Shown one piece after another: positions 35,097-44,416 of a stretch of 64,000 nt of DNA. The position numbers and the translations under genes are program-made. The stretch spans positions 620,001 to 684,000 of the forward strand of contig NZ_JALKBF010000001.1 of the NCBI RefSeq assembly GCF_023016085.1. The letters run 5' to 3'. The DNA comes from Aliiroseovarius sp. F47248L. GTDB lineage: Bacteria > Pseudomonadota > Alphaproteobacteria > Rhodobacterales > Rhodobacteraceae. Below the pieces are notes generated by a model, which saw only the letters and a list, made by a program, of their open reading frames with translations, was not told the DNA's origin and made no database searches. Position 1 is the stretch's first letter, and each line of letters begins with the position of its first letter.

Positions 35097-37301
35097 ATGG
35101 ATCTCTCGTTCACTAATGAAAACGCCCGTTACGCTTTTGGCAAGTTTGATCGCGTTACCATTGAAGGTGTCGGTTATTGGCTTCAGCGGGAAACGGAAGT
35201 TGGGCTTGTGTTCGTCCGCGATGATGAAACGCAACTCGCTCAGCAGTTCAGCCATGAGGACATGCAACGGCTCGATAATGCCCATGCGGTCCGCGTTGAG
35301 CGGGGGTATTTTGATCCGACCTTCGCAGCAAAACGCCAGTTGCAGACGAGCACTGCCCATGGAGGGCTTGTCGGTGGCATCAAAACCCGTGTGAGTAAGA
35401 GAGAGGCCTATTGTCAGGCTGCTCTCGAGATGCACCACGAGGGGCTCATGAAGCTCACAGACGAGTCCATCAAGGCGAATACATTCATTTTGATGGGCCG
35501 TGCCATGGAACTGGCGGATAATCTCAATCCTTCAGGGAAAGAGAAGTTGAGCAACGCAGAGAATTTCAGCATCGCTCCCGCTCCCAGAACCTTGCGCCGT
35601 TGGTTGGCAGCTATGGGAGACATGGGCCGGGGTGGCCTTGTCGACCGGATCGAAAGCCGTGGCAATCGGACAAGCCGGATGGGGCCGGAGGCCATTGGCC
35701 TGATGATGAAAGAGGTGCGCACGTATCTTTCTCCCGAGAAGCCTTCAATCATGCACATCTACGAGCAGGTGCAGCTCAGCTTTCATGATCGCAATGTCCA
35801 AAGAAGAGCAGACGGAAAGTCGCCTCTCACGATCCCCAGCCGGGAAACCGTGCGCCGCGCCATCCGGGCGCTGGATCCCTATCAGGTTGAGTTGGCACGC
35901 AATGGCGAGGCCGCTGCGCGCAAAAAGTTCCGCCCGGTTCTGAACGGCATTGCTGCGACCCGGCCTCTGGAGCGTGTCGAAATCGACGAATGGACCGTGG
36001 ATGTCATGACGCTGATGCAAAGCAGCGGCATGTACGACCTATTGACCGATGACGAAAGGCGTTCATTGGGCTTGGTTGTCGATGGTGACGAAGCGGCAGC
36101 CAGGAAGAAGCGGAAGAAGACGGCCCGCTGGACCCTGACGGCGGCAATCTGCTGTGCCACCCGTTGTATCGTGGGCATGGTGCTGAGCCGGAATCCTGGC
36201 GAGGAGGCAGCCGTTCAGCTTCTGCAGATGATCACGACGAACAAGGGGGCATGGACGGATGCGGTCGGTGCCCTGACACCTTGGGATATGCACGGCACAC
36301 CTGAACTGATCGTTTTCGATGGCGGTGCTGCGTTCAAGTCGCAGCGCTTCCGGATGGCGATCAGCGATCTGGGTGTCGCATGGGAAATGGCAATGAACGG
36401 CGTCCCCGAGAACCGCGGTATGATCGAGCGCGTGTTCCGGACCTTTGCCACTGATTTCGCGCCACGCTTGTCTGGCCATACCTTCGGCAGCATCATTGAG
36501 AAGGGCGACGCAGATCCGGAAGCACGGGCCGTTTTGTCGGTGGATGACTTTACCTTTGCCTTGCTCCGGTGGGTCACTGATATCTATCACAATACGCCCC
36601 ACGGAGGCTTGAACGGCGAGACCCCGGTCAAGGCCTGGCGTCGCCTCACCCAAGAGTATGGCGTGTCGCCTTCTCCGGATATGGAGATGATGCGCCTGTG
36701 CTTCGGGCAGCAACGTCAATACCAGCTTGACAAGACCGGGCTCACCATCTTGGGCGTCCGCTACCAGGCAGAGCACCTGCAGACCTACATGCGCCGCAAG
36801 GATCCGCACATGGTCGATGTACGCTGGCATCCCAAAGACATCGGAGCGATCTCGGCCCGCCTTGGAAAGGAGTGGTTCGAAGTCCCAGCTCTTGACACGT
36901 CGCTGAAGGGGGTTGCCGCACAAACCTGGCTTACCGCCGTCCGGCACACACGTTCTGCAAATTTGACCTCCAACCGCTTGGACAACGTGGCGGTGCGCGA
37001 AGCGATCAAGGCCATCAATATCCGCAATGAGCAGGCCAAGCTCGGCTCCAGTCTGAACCTTGAGGATTGGTCCGAAGAGCGCATGGAGCGCGCCGAGCGG
37101 GATCTTTTATCTGGGGTCGAGTTCTTCGAGCGTAAGGCACCGACAAAGATGAAGGGCGAACTGGGCCATGTCCTGTCATCCGTCGAAGAGCTGACTGGCG
37201 TGCCCATGGATCATAACACCCCGAAGAAAGCATCCACGGGCAGATCCGGGATCTCGGACGAGCCTGCCAAACCCACCAACATCACGATCGAGGAGGACTG
37301 A
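35097..37301 (+). CDS. tnsB: TnsB/TniA-like DDE transposase
   Basis: A 734-residue Mu/Tn7-type transposase that joins the transposon 3' ends to target DNA. N-terminal helix-turn-helix domains bind the end repeats; the rve core shows D in VEIDEWTVD (about residue 296), D in IVFDGGAAF (about 408) and E in NRGMIERVF (about 441), an intact D-D-E triad. A Mu-type C-terminal beta-barrel (VRYQAEHLQTYMRR) and an acidic tail for TnsC contact follow. AAAGGA precedes the ATG. Confidence 0.88.
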   Translation: MDLSFTNENARYAFGKFDRVTIEGVGYWLQRETEVGLVFVRDDETQLAQQFSHEDMQRLDNAHAVRVERGYFDPTFAAKRQLQTSTAHGGLVGGIKTRVSKREAYCQAALEMHHEGLMKLTDESIKANTFILMGRAMELADNLNPSGKEKLSNAENFSIAPAPRTLRRWLAAMGDMGRGGLVDRIESRGNRTSRMGPEAIGLMMKEVRTYLSPEKPSIMHIYEQVQLSFHDRNVQRRADGKSPLTIPSRETVRRAIRALDPYQVELARNGEAAARKKFRPVLNGIAATRPLERVEIDEWTVDVMTLMQSSGMYDLLTDDERRSLGLVVDGDEAAARKKRKKTARWTLTAAICCATRCIVGMVLSRNPGEEAAVQLLQMITTNKGAWTDAVGALTPWDMHGTPELIVFDGGAAFKSQRFRMAISDLGVAWEMAMNGVPENRGMIERVFRTFATDFAPRLSGHTFGSIIEKGDADPEARAVLSVDDFTFALLRWVTDIYHNTPHGGLNGETPVKAWRRLTQEYGVSPSPDMEMMRLCFGQQRQYQLDKTGLTILGVRYQAEHLQTYMRRKDPHMVDVRWHPKDIGAISARLGKEWFEVPALDTSLKGVAAQTWLTAVRHTRSANLTSNRLDNVAVREAIKAINIRNEQAKLGSSLNLEDWSEERMERAERDLLSGVEFFERKAPTKMKGELGHVLSSVEELTGVPMDHNTPKKASTGRSGISDEPAKPTNITIEED

Positions 37302-37303
37302 TC

Positions 37304-38272
37304 ATGAAGGATTTCGTCAACAAGGAAGCAGCCCTGGACGCCGTCCGCAACCTGCACATTGGCTTGGATTGGGACGCAGAGGCTGCTTTGCACGTCAAGC
37401 GGCTTTTGGCGCGGGACGGGGAGGGTAACCTCCTCCCCAAGGCGCGCTACTTCACGAAGACCGGAGAGACCCGTGGTATGTTGCTTGTCGGAGATCCCGG
37501 AAGCGGGAAGTCGCACCTGATGGATCGTACCCTGACCAAGATCCCTGAATTGGCTCCGGCAGACGATGGGGTGCCGCCGATCATCGCCTGTCCGGTGCCC
37601 AGCCCCGCCACCTTCAAGAGCATGGCACTCGCGTTGCTGGAGCAGTCTGGCTATCCCCATGCCAATACCCGGCAGGAGGCGTGGTCGCTCTGGCAGCTGT
37701 TTCGTCATCGATTGAGCAAGCTCGGCATCGCCGTTCTCTGGGTCGATGAAGCGCAGGATTTGTTCTGCGCAGATCGCAAGGCCATCCTGCGCGCCTTCAA
37801 GTCCCTGATGCAAGGTGAAGACGCTGTTGCCGTCATTCTGTCGGGCACCGAGGAGCTCGCGCAGGTCATCCGGACCGATCCTCAGGTCAAGCGCCGCTTC
37901 ACGGCAATGGTTCTGCCGGAGCTGACCGAGGCCGCGCATGGGGCGATGTTCCGAACGATCATGGCGGATTATTGCGCCCGGCTCGATCTAGCCCCGCCAA
38001 TGGAGGCAGACCTTGTCGCCCGTGTCTTCCATGGCGCACGATATCGCTTTGGCCGAGCCGTTGAGCTGCTGCTCGCTGCCATGGAGTTTGCGATCGCCCA
38101 CGATGCGGAGCATCTGACGAGCGACCACTTTGCTTCCGCCTATGCGATGAATGAGGCCTGCCCGGCATCACAGAATGTCTTTTATGCGGACAACTACGTG
38201 CTTCTGAAACCTGATGCGGATGGGGACATGGCAGCGTTTCCCAAACGCGGTTCAGGTAAGGGGCGCCGGTGA
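37304..38272 (+). CDS. tnsC: TnsC/TniB-like AAA ATPase
   Basis: A 322-residue AAA protein that links target selection to the transposase. Walker A LLVGDPGSGKSHL (about residue 61-73), Walker B VLWVDEAQDLF (about 145), and sensor region VILSGTEEL are intact. GAGGAGG inside the end of tnsB provides the ribosome site; the stop overlaps the start of tniQ. It should form filaments on target DNA with ATP, as known for the family. Confidence 0.88.
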   Translation: MKDFVNKEAALDAVRNLHIGLDWDAEAALHVKRLLARDGEGNLLPKARYFTKTGETRGMLLVGDPGSGKSHLMDRTLTKIPELAPADDGVPPIIACPVPSPATFKSMALALLEQSGYPHANTRQEAWSLWQLFRHRLSKLGIAVLWVDEAQDLFCADRKAILRAFKSLMQGEDAVAVILSGTEELAQVIRTDPQVKRRFTAMVLPELTEAAHGAMFRTIMADYCARLDLAPPMEADLVARVFHGARYRFGRAVELLLAAMEFAIAHDAEHLTSDHFASAYAMNEACPASQNVFYADNYVLLKPDADGDMAAFPKRGSGKGRR

Positions 38273-39822
38273 TGGGCATGCTGTTCCCGAAGGTTCCATT
38301 TCATGCGGGCGAAACGCCAATGTCATGGGCAGCTCGTCAGGCGGCCTTCCATACGGGAGGCCGCGTCGTACCGTTCCTGAACGATCTGGGTATTCCGGTC
38401 GCCGATCTGGCGCGGGGCAAGCGTAAGGGGGTGGAGAAGCTCTGCGCCATGGCTGGCGAAGATCCCGCGTCGATGATCCGCAATAGCATTATCGCGGTCG
38501 GGCATCGCCGTTTCGAGCTTTGCGGGCAAGAGTTTTCGGCTGAGTTCACAACAGGTGTCGTCACGCGGTTCTGTCCGCTCTGCATCGACGAGGACATTGA
38601 TGGCTGTGAAGACCCGGGTGTCGCTATGCGGCACCGGGTTCGGTGGCGGTTGGCGCCTTTTCGGACGTGCCCGAAACACAATCTGCCCATGAGTGATGTG
38701 CGGTTGGGCAAGTGGACCGATATGATCCACGAGCTACAAGCCATGCTGGGAGCTATCGCGGAGCAGCGCGCGGTTGCAAGAACATGTGCGCGGCGGGACC
38801 CATCTCCACTGCAGATTTACGTGGACCGGCGTCTGGACGGTGCGACAGGCACCGCCTGGTTAGACCATCAGGGCATCGATCAGGTTTGTCGCGCTGCCGA
38901 GATGCTGGGTGGCCTCATGCGCTTTGGCGCGGGTCAGAAGGCCGCCGATATGACTGAGGACATGTGGGACGCGGCGGGGCGCACCGGCTGGTCGTTACTT
39001 GAGAAAGGGCCTTGTGAAATTCGGGATGTTCTTGCGCAAACTCTGACGCGCTGTCTGCGACAGAACGGACACCCAAGCCCGCGAATTGCCTTCGGTATGC
39101 TTTACGGTTGGTTGTTCGCTAGCCGGCTGTCAAAAGATCCAGGTCCGATCCGTGAAATCGTTCGTGACGTCATCATTGAGCACGTACCGCTTGTGCCCGG
39201 GCAAATGCTGCTTGGACGTCCTGTGAAGCACCCGCGACTTTCCAGCATCAACTCGATTGCAAAAGCTGAAGGCTTGCACTCGAAAACCCTAGCGAATGTG
39301 CTGCGTGTGGCTGGCTTGATTGGCGATGACCGCAAGTTAAAAAGTGCCCGGAATGTGGTCACCGATTACGAAAAGGCAAAAGCCCTGATTGATACGGCAA
39401 AGCACGCTGTGCCGGTAACATTGGTGCCTGATATGCTCACGACATCACGTCCGGTGGTGGCCGAGTTGATTGCGCTCGGGCAACTGACGAGAATACAGGA
39501 CCATGGTCAGCTGCAAAGCAAGCTTGGCAAAGCCATCGACGGAAGGTCGATCCAACGGACGCGCAAGTTCATCGAAGGTGTCGGTGAGGTCGTGGACGCG
39601 CCACCCGAAACCCATGTTCATCTCGCCAAGGCGGCGGAGAAATGTCGGGTCACCCTGCGAGCCATTCTTGAGATGCTGTTCAATCGTTATCTTCAAACCG
39701 TCTATCGGCTCGCGGGGGCCGATGGGTTCAGCGCGCTTCTTATTTCGCCCGCCGATGTCATGGCCTGTATTGAGGATCCGCCTCCAAATGCGTCAGACGA
39801 GATTCGGTTTTGGATGGGGTGA
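38272..39822 (+). CDS. tniQ: TniQ/TnsD-family target-selection protein
   Basis: A 516-residue TniQ-family protein. The TniQ domain is seen at the N-terminus (PFHAGETPMSWAARQA) with zinc-type cysteine clusters (TRFCPLCIDEDIDGC and TCPKHNLP) near residues 95-140. The long C-terminal part (about 350 residues) has repeated helical DNA-binding-like segments, as in TnsD proteins that pick a fixed attachment site. Start is ATG at 38272 (TGATG overlap with tnsC); GTG at 38269 is also possible. No separate TnsE is seen. Confidence 0.85.
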   Translation: MGMLFPKVPFHAGETPMSWAARQAAFHTGGRVVPFLNDLGIPVADLARGKRKGVEKLCAMAGEDPASMIRNSIIAVGHRRFELCGQEFSAEFTTGVVTRFCPLCIDEDIDGCEDPGVAMRHRVRWRLAPFRTCPKHNLPMSDVRLGKWTDMIHELQAMLGAIAEQRAVARTCARRDPSPLQIYVDRRLDGATGTAWLDHQGIDQVCRAAEMLGGLMRFGAGQKAADMTEDMWDAAGRTGWSLLEKGPCEIRDVLAQTLTRCLRQNGHPSPRIAFGMLYGWLFASRLSKDPGPIREIVRDVIIEHVPLVPGQMLLGRPVKHPRLSSINSIAKAEGLHSKTLANVLRVAGLIGDDRKLKSARNVVTDYEKAKALIDTAKHAVPVTLVPDMLTTSRPVVAELIALGQLTRIQDHGQLQSKLGKAIDGRSIQRTRKFIEGVGEVVDAPPETHVHLAKAAEKCRVTLRAILEMLFNRYLQTVYRLAGADGFSALLISPADVMACIEDPPPNASDEIRFWMG

Positions 39823-39861
39823 AGCTCCCTTAAACAGGCCCTTATCTCTCAATGAGAATGA

Positions 39862-39888
39862 ATGCTGCCCTCAGGGAGGCATTTTTTT
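39862..39888 (+). terminator. Terminator 1 after tniQ
   Basis: ATGC-TG-CCC pairs with GGG-AG-GCAT around a TCA loop, with one mismatch, followed by seven T residues. Rho-independent, plus strand. Confidence 0.75.
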
Positions 39889-39899
39889 CGAACTTTCGA

Positions 39900-39931
39900 T
39901 GGCCATTTGATCTGTGCAAATGGTCATTTTT
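39900..39931 (+). terminator. Terminator 2 after tniQ
   Basis: TGGCCATTTG pairs with CAAATGGTCA (one G-U) across a 7-base loop, followed by TTTTT. Second of two tandem terminators. Confidence 0.7.
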
Positions 39932-40117
39932 GCCGCCGATGGGTAAAAATTATTCAATGAAATCAATGGTGGGAAATGACAAAATGGCCATGTTATGCTA
40001 TGTCCCACAGTTGTGAAAAGACAGGCAATTGAGAGCCGCTGAGGCAAAAAAGACTGCCACTTGTTGGGTCGATAAATGCCACGATAAGTTTAGTATCTGA
40101 TTTTATTGGATAGGCAG

Positions 40118-40142
40118 ATGGCCGTCCGAAGTGGGCGGCCAT
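40118..40142. repeat. Palindromic element right of the Tn7-like genes
   Basis: ATGGCCGTCC-GAAGT-GGGCGGCCAT, a 10-pair stem with one G-U. It resembles the short palindromes scattered between alphaproteobacterial genes. GGCCATT also recurs nearby (39901, 40137, 40283). The rest of 39932-40501 holds no gene I can support; the island probably ends in it, but I could not find a matching transposon end. Confidence 0.4.
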
Positions 40143-40501
40143 TGTCGTGGTCGGCTAAGGTATTGGTGACCTTTGCCGTCAATGCTCTCTAAAAGTACCG
40201 CAAATTCCGGCACCTTTTTTCCGTAATCGCTTCGACGCCCAAACATGTTTTGGCTTTTGAGGCCGTTTCTGCACGACGATGTGGCCATTATTTCAGGTAG
40301 GGCGAAAAGATCGAAGGCCAGATAGGTTTGGTGTTTTCATGACTGATCCTCCGATCCGCCAAGCCCTCCCATAACGACGACCCGTCATTGACCAGAGCAC
40401 CTTACTACAACATGTTGCGCCGCATCAGATGGCAGGTAAGAGCCCTAACGTTCAGTTTTCTGTGTTTTACAAAGGTCCGACTTGCCAAAGGATGATCGCT
40501 C

Positions 40502-42565
40502 CTAGACATGTCCGAAATCTTCTCGCAATGGCTGGGGCTCGTTTTCAAGCTCTGCGTGACGTGCGTACTTGTGACCCGCCTGAACAGCCATTGCGATTAG
40601 ACTTGGGGCGTAACAATCCCCAATCCGATTCACGGTCTGGATGCCCGCATCCGCCCATTGATCTTTCATAGAGATGAGGTCCAACCAGAGCTGATCGTTG
40701 GGGCGTCGTGATGTGACGGTGACAAGTTTTGCACAATCTATCACTTGGGTTGTTTCCGTGTAGACGCAGGACAGCGTGAGCGTATCTGGTGACATATCTG
40801 CTAGATTGTGCAATGGGATAATGCGTACCTGTTTTTCTACTAGGCGGCGCTGGATACGGTCTTGTTCCAGCGTATTCTCCGACCACGGCGACACGATTGG
40901 TGCGGGCGTGATGAACACAACCTCGCGGCCTGCATCGACCAAGACTTCTGCCAGAACGCTTGCCATGTAAAAGCGATCATCGTCGAAGATCACGACAGGA
41001 TCATCAGTGGATACCGCGGCAGCGCCCTTCGTCATAATGTCATCAGGTGTCAGCACACGGGCCGGATCAAGAAACGAAAGTGGACGACGATGCGCGCGGC
41101 CGACACCATCTGCACGCCACGTAGACCCGGTTGCCAGGGCAACATGTGGGACGCCAAACTCAAGGATATCCGACGCCTCAAGCGGGCTTTCAAGGTAGAG
41201 TTCAGCATTTGAGGCTTGCTGCAACTGCCACAATCGCCAGTCGCGTACGCGGCCCCACGCAGCAAGGCCGGGCAATGCACTTTCAGACGTGACCCGACCG
41301 CCCCAAGTGCTGCCAGCCTCGGACAAGGTAACGTCTGCGCCACGCTGCACTAAGGCACGCGCAGCCTCTAGCCCTGCGGGGCCGCCGCCGACGATCAGAT
41401 AGGGATCAGATTTTGTGACCTGAGGGATGATTTCGGGGTGCCATCCACGGCGCCATTCCTCTGCCATGGTCGGATTTTGGGTGCAGCGCATCGGTGTGCT
41501 GGTGTTATCGCCCATGACGCAGATATTGCAGCCAATGCACTCGCGGATTGCTTCGATCTCTCCTGTTTCGATTTTTTTAGGCAAGAACGGGTCCGCAATC
41601 GAGGGACGTGCAGCGCCTATCAAATCCAGATGGCCGCTTTTGATGACTCGCGCCATGGTGTCAGGCGAGGTATAGCGGCCAACTCCAACCACTGGTTTGG
41701 TGGTGACCGATTTTACGAAGCCTGTGTATCGCTCTTGAAATCCTTCATCCGAGAAGCGCGAAGTTTGGCTATCGTTGGACCAATCGGACAAATTCACATC
41801 CCAAAGATCGGGCTCTTCTGCCAAAGCTTCGATTATGTCGCGGGCTTCTGAATCGTGTTGAATGCCGCCAGACCCAAGCAATTCATCTACCGCTAGGCGG
41901 ACTGCAACTGCGCAGGTTTCGCCGACCGCTTCTTTTGTGTCTTCGATCACTTCGCGAAACAGCCGCAACCGATTTTCAAATGACCCGCCGTATTCGTCCG
42001 TTCGGTGGTTGTGACGGGCCAGCAGGAAGTGTTGCAGCAGCGTCATGTCGTGGCCAGCATAGACGTAGATGATATCGAACCCTGCATCTTGTGCCCGCAA
42101 AGCTGCGTCTACATGCCATTTACGAAATGCCACAATGTCCGACTTATCCATCGCCCGCGCTTGCACCGGATCATCACCATCCACAATGGCGGAAGACGGA
42201 GCAATTGGTGCGACACGGCTGTAGCGGTTCGCAGAGTGCAGGCCATTGTGGGCCAGTTGGATAGCGGCCAGGCTGTCATGTTCGTGCACTGCTTCTGTTA
42301 GAAGCCGCAAGGCCGGAATATCATCGGCGCCCCAAATTCGCGCCTCATTTGCCGGTGTCAGGTCAGAGCTTGCATGAATTTCGGCCTCTTGTGTGGACAC
42401 AACGCCCCATCCCCCTTCGGCCTTTATTCCACGAAGTCGTGCCTCGGCCTGCGGGTATCGGTGCCCCATGCCAGTACAATGGGGCACTTGGTAGAACCGA
42501 TTACGGGTCGTGACCGGACCGATTTTGATAGGTTCAAAGAGAATATCGTAGCGCGGATCACGCAT
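40502..42565 (-). CDS. TMADH-family flavoprotein oxidoreductase (N-demethylase-like)
   Basis: A 687-residue enzyme of the trimethylamine/dimethylamine dehydrogenase and N-methylproline demethylase group. The N-terminal half is an FMN TIM barrel of the old-yellow-enzyme type (EPIKIGPVTTRNRFYQVPHC, YAGHDMTLLQHFL, DEYGGSFENRLRLFREV). A 4Fe-4S site follows in CIGCNICVMGD...RC. The C-terminal half binds a dinucleotide (YLIVGGGPAGLEAARAL). It would oxidise an N-methyl amine or related compound. Start set at MRDPRYD, with AGGAC upstream. It diverges from the nucleobase-type genes at 42994 onward, which may share its substrate. Confidence 0.82.
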   Translation of the reverse strand: MRDPRYDILFEPIKIGPVTTRNRFYQVPHCTGMGHRYPQAEARLRGIKAEGGWGVVSTQEAEIHASSDLTPANEARIWGADDIPALRLLTEAVHEHDSLAAIQLAHNGLHSANRYSRVAPIAPSSAIVDGDDPVQARAMDKSDIVAFRKWHVDAALRAQDAGFDIIYVYAGHDMTLLQHFLLARHNHRTDEYGGSFENRLRLFREVIEDTKEAVGETCAVAVRLAVDELLGSGGIQHDSEARDIIEALAEEPDLWDVNLSDWSNDSQTSRFSDEGFQERYTGFVKSVTTKPVVGVGRYTSPDTMARVIKSGHLDLIGAARPSIADPFLPKKIETGEIEAIRECIGCNICVMGDNTSTPMRCTQNPTMAEEWRRGWHPEIIPQVTKSDPYLIVGGGPAGLEAARALVQRGADVTLSEAGSTWGGRVTSESALPGLAAWGRVRDWRLWQLQQASNAELYLESPLEASDILEFGVPHVALATGSTWRADGVGRAHRRPLSFLDPARVLTPDDIMTKGAAAVSTDDPVVIFDDDRFYMASVLAEVLVDAGREVVFITPAPIVSPWSENTLEQDRIQRRLVEKQVRIIPLHNLADMSPDTLTLSCVYTETTQVIDCAKLVTVTSRRPNDQLWLDLISMKDQWADAGIQTVNRIGDCYAPSLIAMAVQAGHKYARHAELENEPQPLREDFGHV

Positions 42566-42993
42566 TTTCAAGTCCTGTCGGGGAATTCAAAATAGTTTAT
42601 TCTGAAACACGTTATTGAAATGTGTTGAAAACTGAAAGCTGTCTTTAATCAGAGTAAGACTAACGTGAGGTTTGTCCCGCGATGCAGTCACTTGAGAAAC
42701 TGAAATGCTGCGCACTGAGCTTCTGTCCGGTTCAGATACGTTGATCCGAAAAAAGGTTTCTCGAATGTCCGCAAAGGGTTTGAAACCATCATTCAATTTA
42801 ACAAAACTGGACTGAACCAAGCCCAGGAAAAGATCAAACAACCGCTGACAAAACTCACTATGTCCAGCGAACATTGGTTTCGAGATATATCTCCAAGCTA
42901 TTTCAAATCCATATGGCTAAATAAGGACAATAAATTTTCTAAATCAAACCTGCAGTGATAGCCTCACAGTAACTCTAAAGATCGAGGCACAAC
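42566..42993. other. Intergenic region between divergent metabolic genes
   Basis: 428 bases, AT-rich, holding promoters for both directions. One open frame on the minus strand (42587-42874, 95 codons) has no clear ribosome site or family resemblance. No palindrome like the LysR sites at 45398 and 46312 was noticed here. Confidence 0.4.
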
Positions 42994-43725
42994 ATGAACC
43001 GGCAAGACTTCAGAAACCAATTTGGCGCTTCGGGTCCCGTCATCCTTCCTGTCATCCATGTGCTTGATGCCGAACAGGCACAAAGGAACATCGAGGCCGC
43101 CATAGCCGGCGGCTGTCCCGGTGTCTTTCTAATTAACCACGATTTCGAGAAGGAAAGGCTGGTTCCGATCATAAAGGAGATGCGGCAGGCGTTCCCAGAC
43201 ATTTGGCTTGGCGTGAATTTTCTGGCGGTCACCGGCAAATATGCCTTTCCCATACTGGGCAAATTGCAAGCTGACGGCATTCAGGTCGACGGCTATTGGG
43301 CCGATGATGCCCGCATGGACGAACGCCGCGCCGAGGATGATCAGCCCGAAGCGGACGAGATTACTGCAATCCGCAAGACAAGCGGCTGGGACGGCCTCTA
43401 TATCGGCGGCACCGCCTTTAAGAAGCAGCGCGAGGTCGATCCGGCAGAGTACGGAAAGAGCGCGCGCATCGCTAAACGTTATATGGATGTGGTCGTGACC
43501 TCAGGTGTGGCGACCGGCCATGCCGCAGATGTCGGCAAGATCGATATCTTCCGCGAACATTGTGGCGATACGGCGCTTGGCCTTGCGTCCGGCATCACCC
43601 CGCAGAACGCCGCGCAATACACAGATGCGGTTGACCTTTTTATGGTGGCGACCGGCATCAACTACGAGGGCGATTTCTACAACATCGATCCCGATCGCCT
43701 GAAGCACCTCATGGACCTCACATAG
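42994..43725 (+). CDS. BtpA/SgcQ-like TIM-barrel protein
   Basis: A 243-residue protein of the BtpA/SgcQ family, a TIM barrel of unknown chemistry. Family-like segments: PVILPVIHVLDAEQAQRNIEAA at the N-terminus, GGCPGVFLINHD, IWLGVNFLAVTG, and phosphate-binding-like VVVTSGVATGHAADVGK with ALGLASGITPQNA in the C-terminal half, which together suggest a phosphorylated or phosphoribosylated substrate. First of three genes with a phosphoribosyltransferase and PRPP synthetase, 18 bases before the next. Confidence 0.65.
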   Translation: MNRQDFRNQFGASGPVILPVIHVLDAEQAQRNIEAAIAGGCPGVFLINHDFEKERLVPIIKEMRQAFPDIWLGVNFLAVTGKYAFPILGKLQADGIQVDGYWADDARMDERRAEDDQPEADEITAIRKTSGWDGLYIGGTAFKKQREVDPAEYGKSARIAKRYMDVVVTSGVATGHAADVGKIDIFREHCGDTALGLASGITPQNAAQYTDAVDLFMVATGINYEGDFYNIDPDRLKHLMDLT

Positions 43726-43743
43726 AAATAAGGGAGAATATCA

Positions 43744-44364
43744 ATGACGCATGACAAAGGACCCAGAGACGACCGTTGGTACTTCTCACTCATGGCCCCG
43801 AACACGAAGGGCGAAAAATTTGCGTGGCTGGACCCGACCTCCATCTACATCAACGGCAAGGCGTATCACGATTTGCTGGATGATCTCTGCGCTGATCTAG
43901 ATGCGGAAGAGATTGATGTCGTGGCAGGACTTGATGCGATGGGTTTTGTTCTGGCGGCTGGCATCGCGGCTCGTATCGGGCGGGGCTTCCTTCCGATCCG
44001 CAAGCCCGGCAAGCTCTGTGTGGACACAGACAGCGCTTCGATGACCAACTATTCCGGTCAAACGCAATCGATGGAAATGCGTCTGCCGGCTTTTGCCCCG
44101 GGAACACGTGTTTTGCTTGTTGATCAGTGGGTTGAAACAGGCGGCACGATGCACGGGGCGGTTCAACTGGTCGAACAGCAACAGGGTAAGGTCGCCGGAA
44201 TGGTGGCCATTGTCATGGAAGAGAATGAAAACACAGCTGAGTATCGCAAGAAATACAAATGCGTCACAGCTATTCAGCCCGGTACGGAGTGGCAGCGCCA
44301 GGCTAACGCGCAGTACCTCGAAAGCTTCAAAACCTATAAACCCGAGATGGCTTTCCCCGTCTAA
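43744..44364 (+). CDS. Purine phosphoribosyltransferase-like protein
   Basis: A 206-residue type I phosphoribosyltransferase, closest in look to adenine phosphoribosyltransferase. The PRPP loop is [18 protein letters not shown] (two acids, then Gly-Gly-Thr-Met), with [14 protein letters not shown] as the pyrophosphate loop and [11 protein letters not shown] behind. It would attach ribose-5-phosphate to a base using PRPP, which the next gene makes. The N-terminal 40 residues ([17 protein letters not shown]) are an unusual extension. GGGAG lies upstream. Confidence 0.75.
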   Translation: MTHDKGPRDDRWYFSLMAPNTKGEKFAWLDPTSIYINGKAYHDLLDDLCADLDAEEIDVVAGLDAMGFVLAAGIAARIGRGFLPIRKPGKLCVDTDSASMTNYSGQTQSMEMRLPAFAPGTRVLLVDQWVETGGTMHGAVQLVEQQQGKVAGMVAIVMEENENTAEYRKKYKCVTAIQPGTEWQRQANAQYLESFKTYKPEMAFPV

Positions 44365-44416
44365 GGCAAAGTCCCGGCACACATACCTAAACACCCATTC
44401 AAGGGAGGCTCGACAG

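Noticed and set aside
40103..40288. 61-codon frame on the minus strand
   Set aside because: It overlaps the palindromic element and lacks a ribosome site; sequence looks like translated intergenic repeat.
34035..40501. CRISPR-associated transposon (CAST)
   Set aside because: TnsB, TnsC and TniQ suggested it, but TniQ is long as in TnsD types and no repeat-spacer array or Cas gene is visible in the window.
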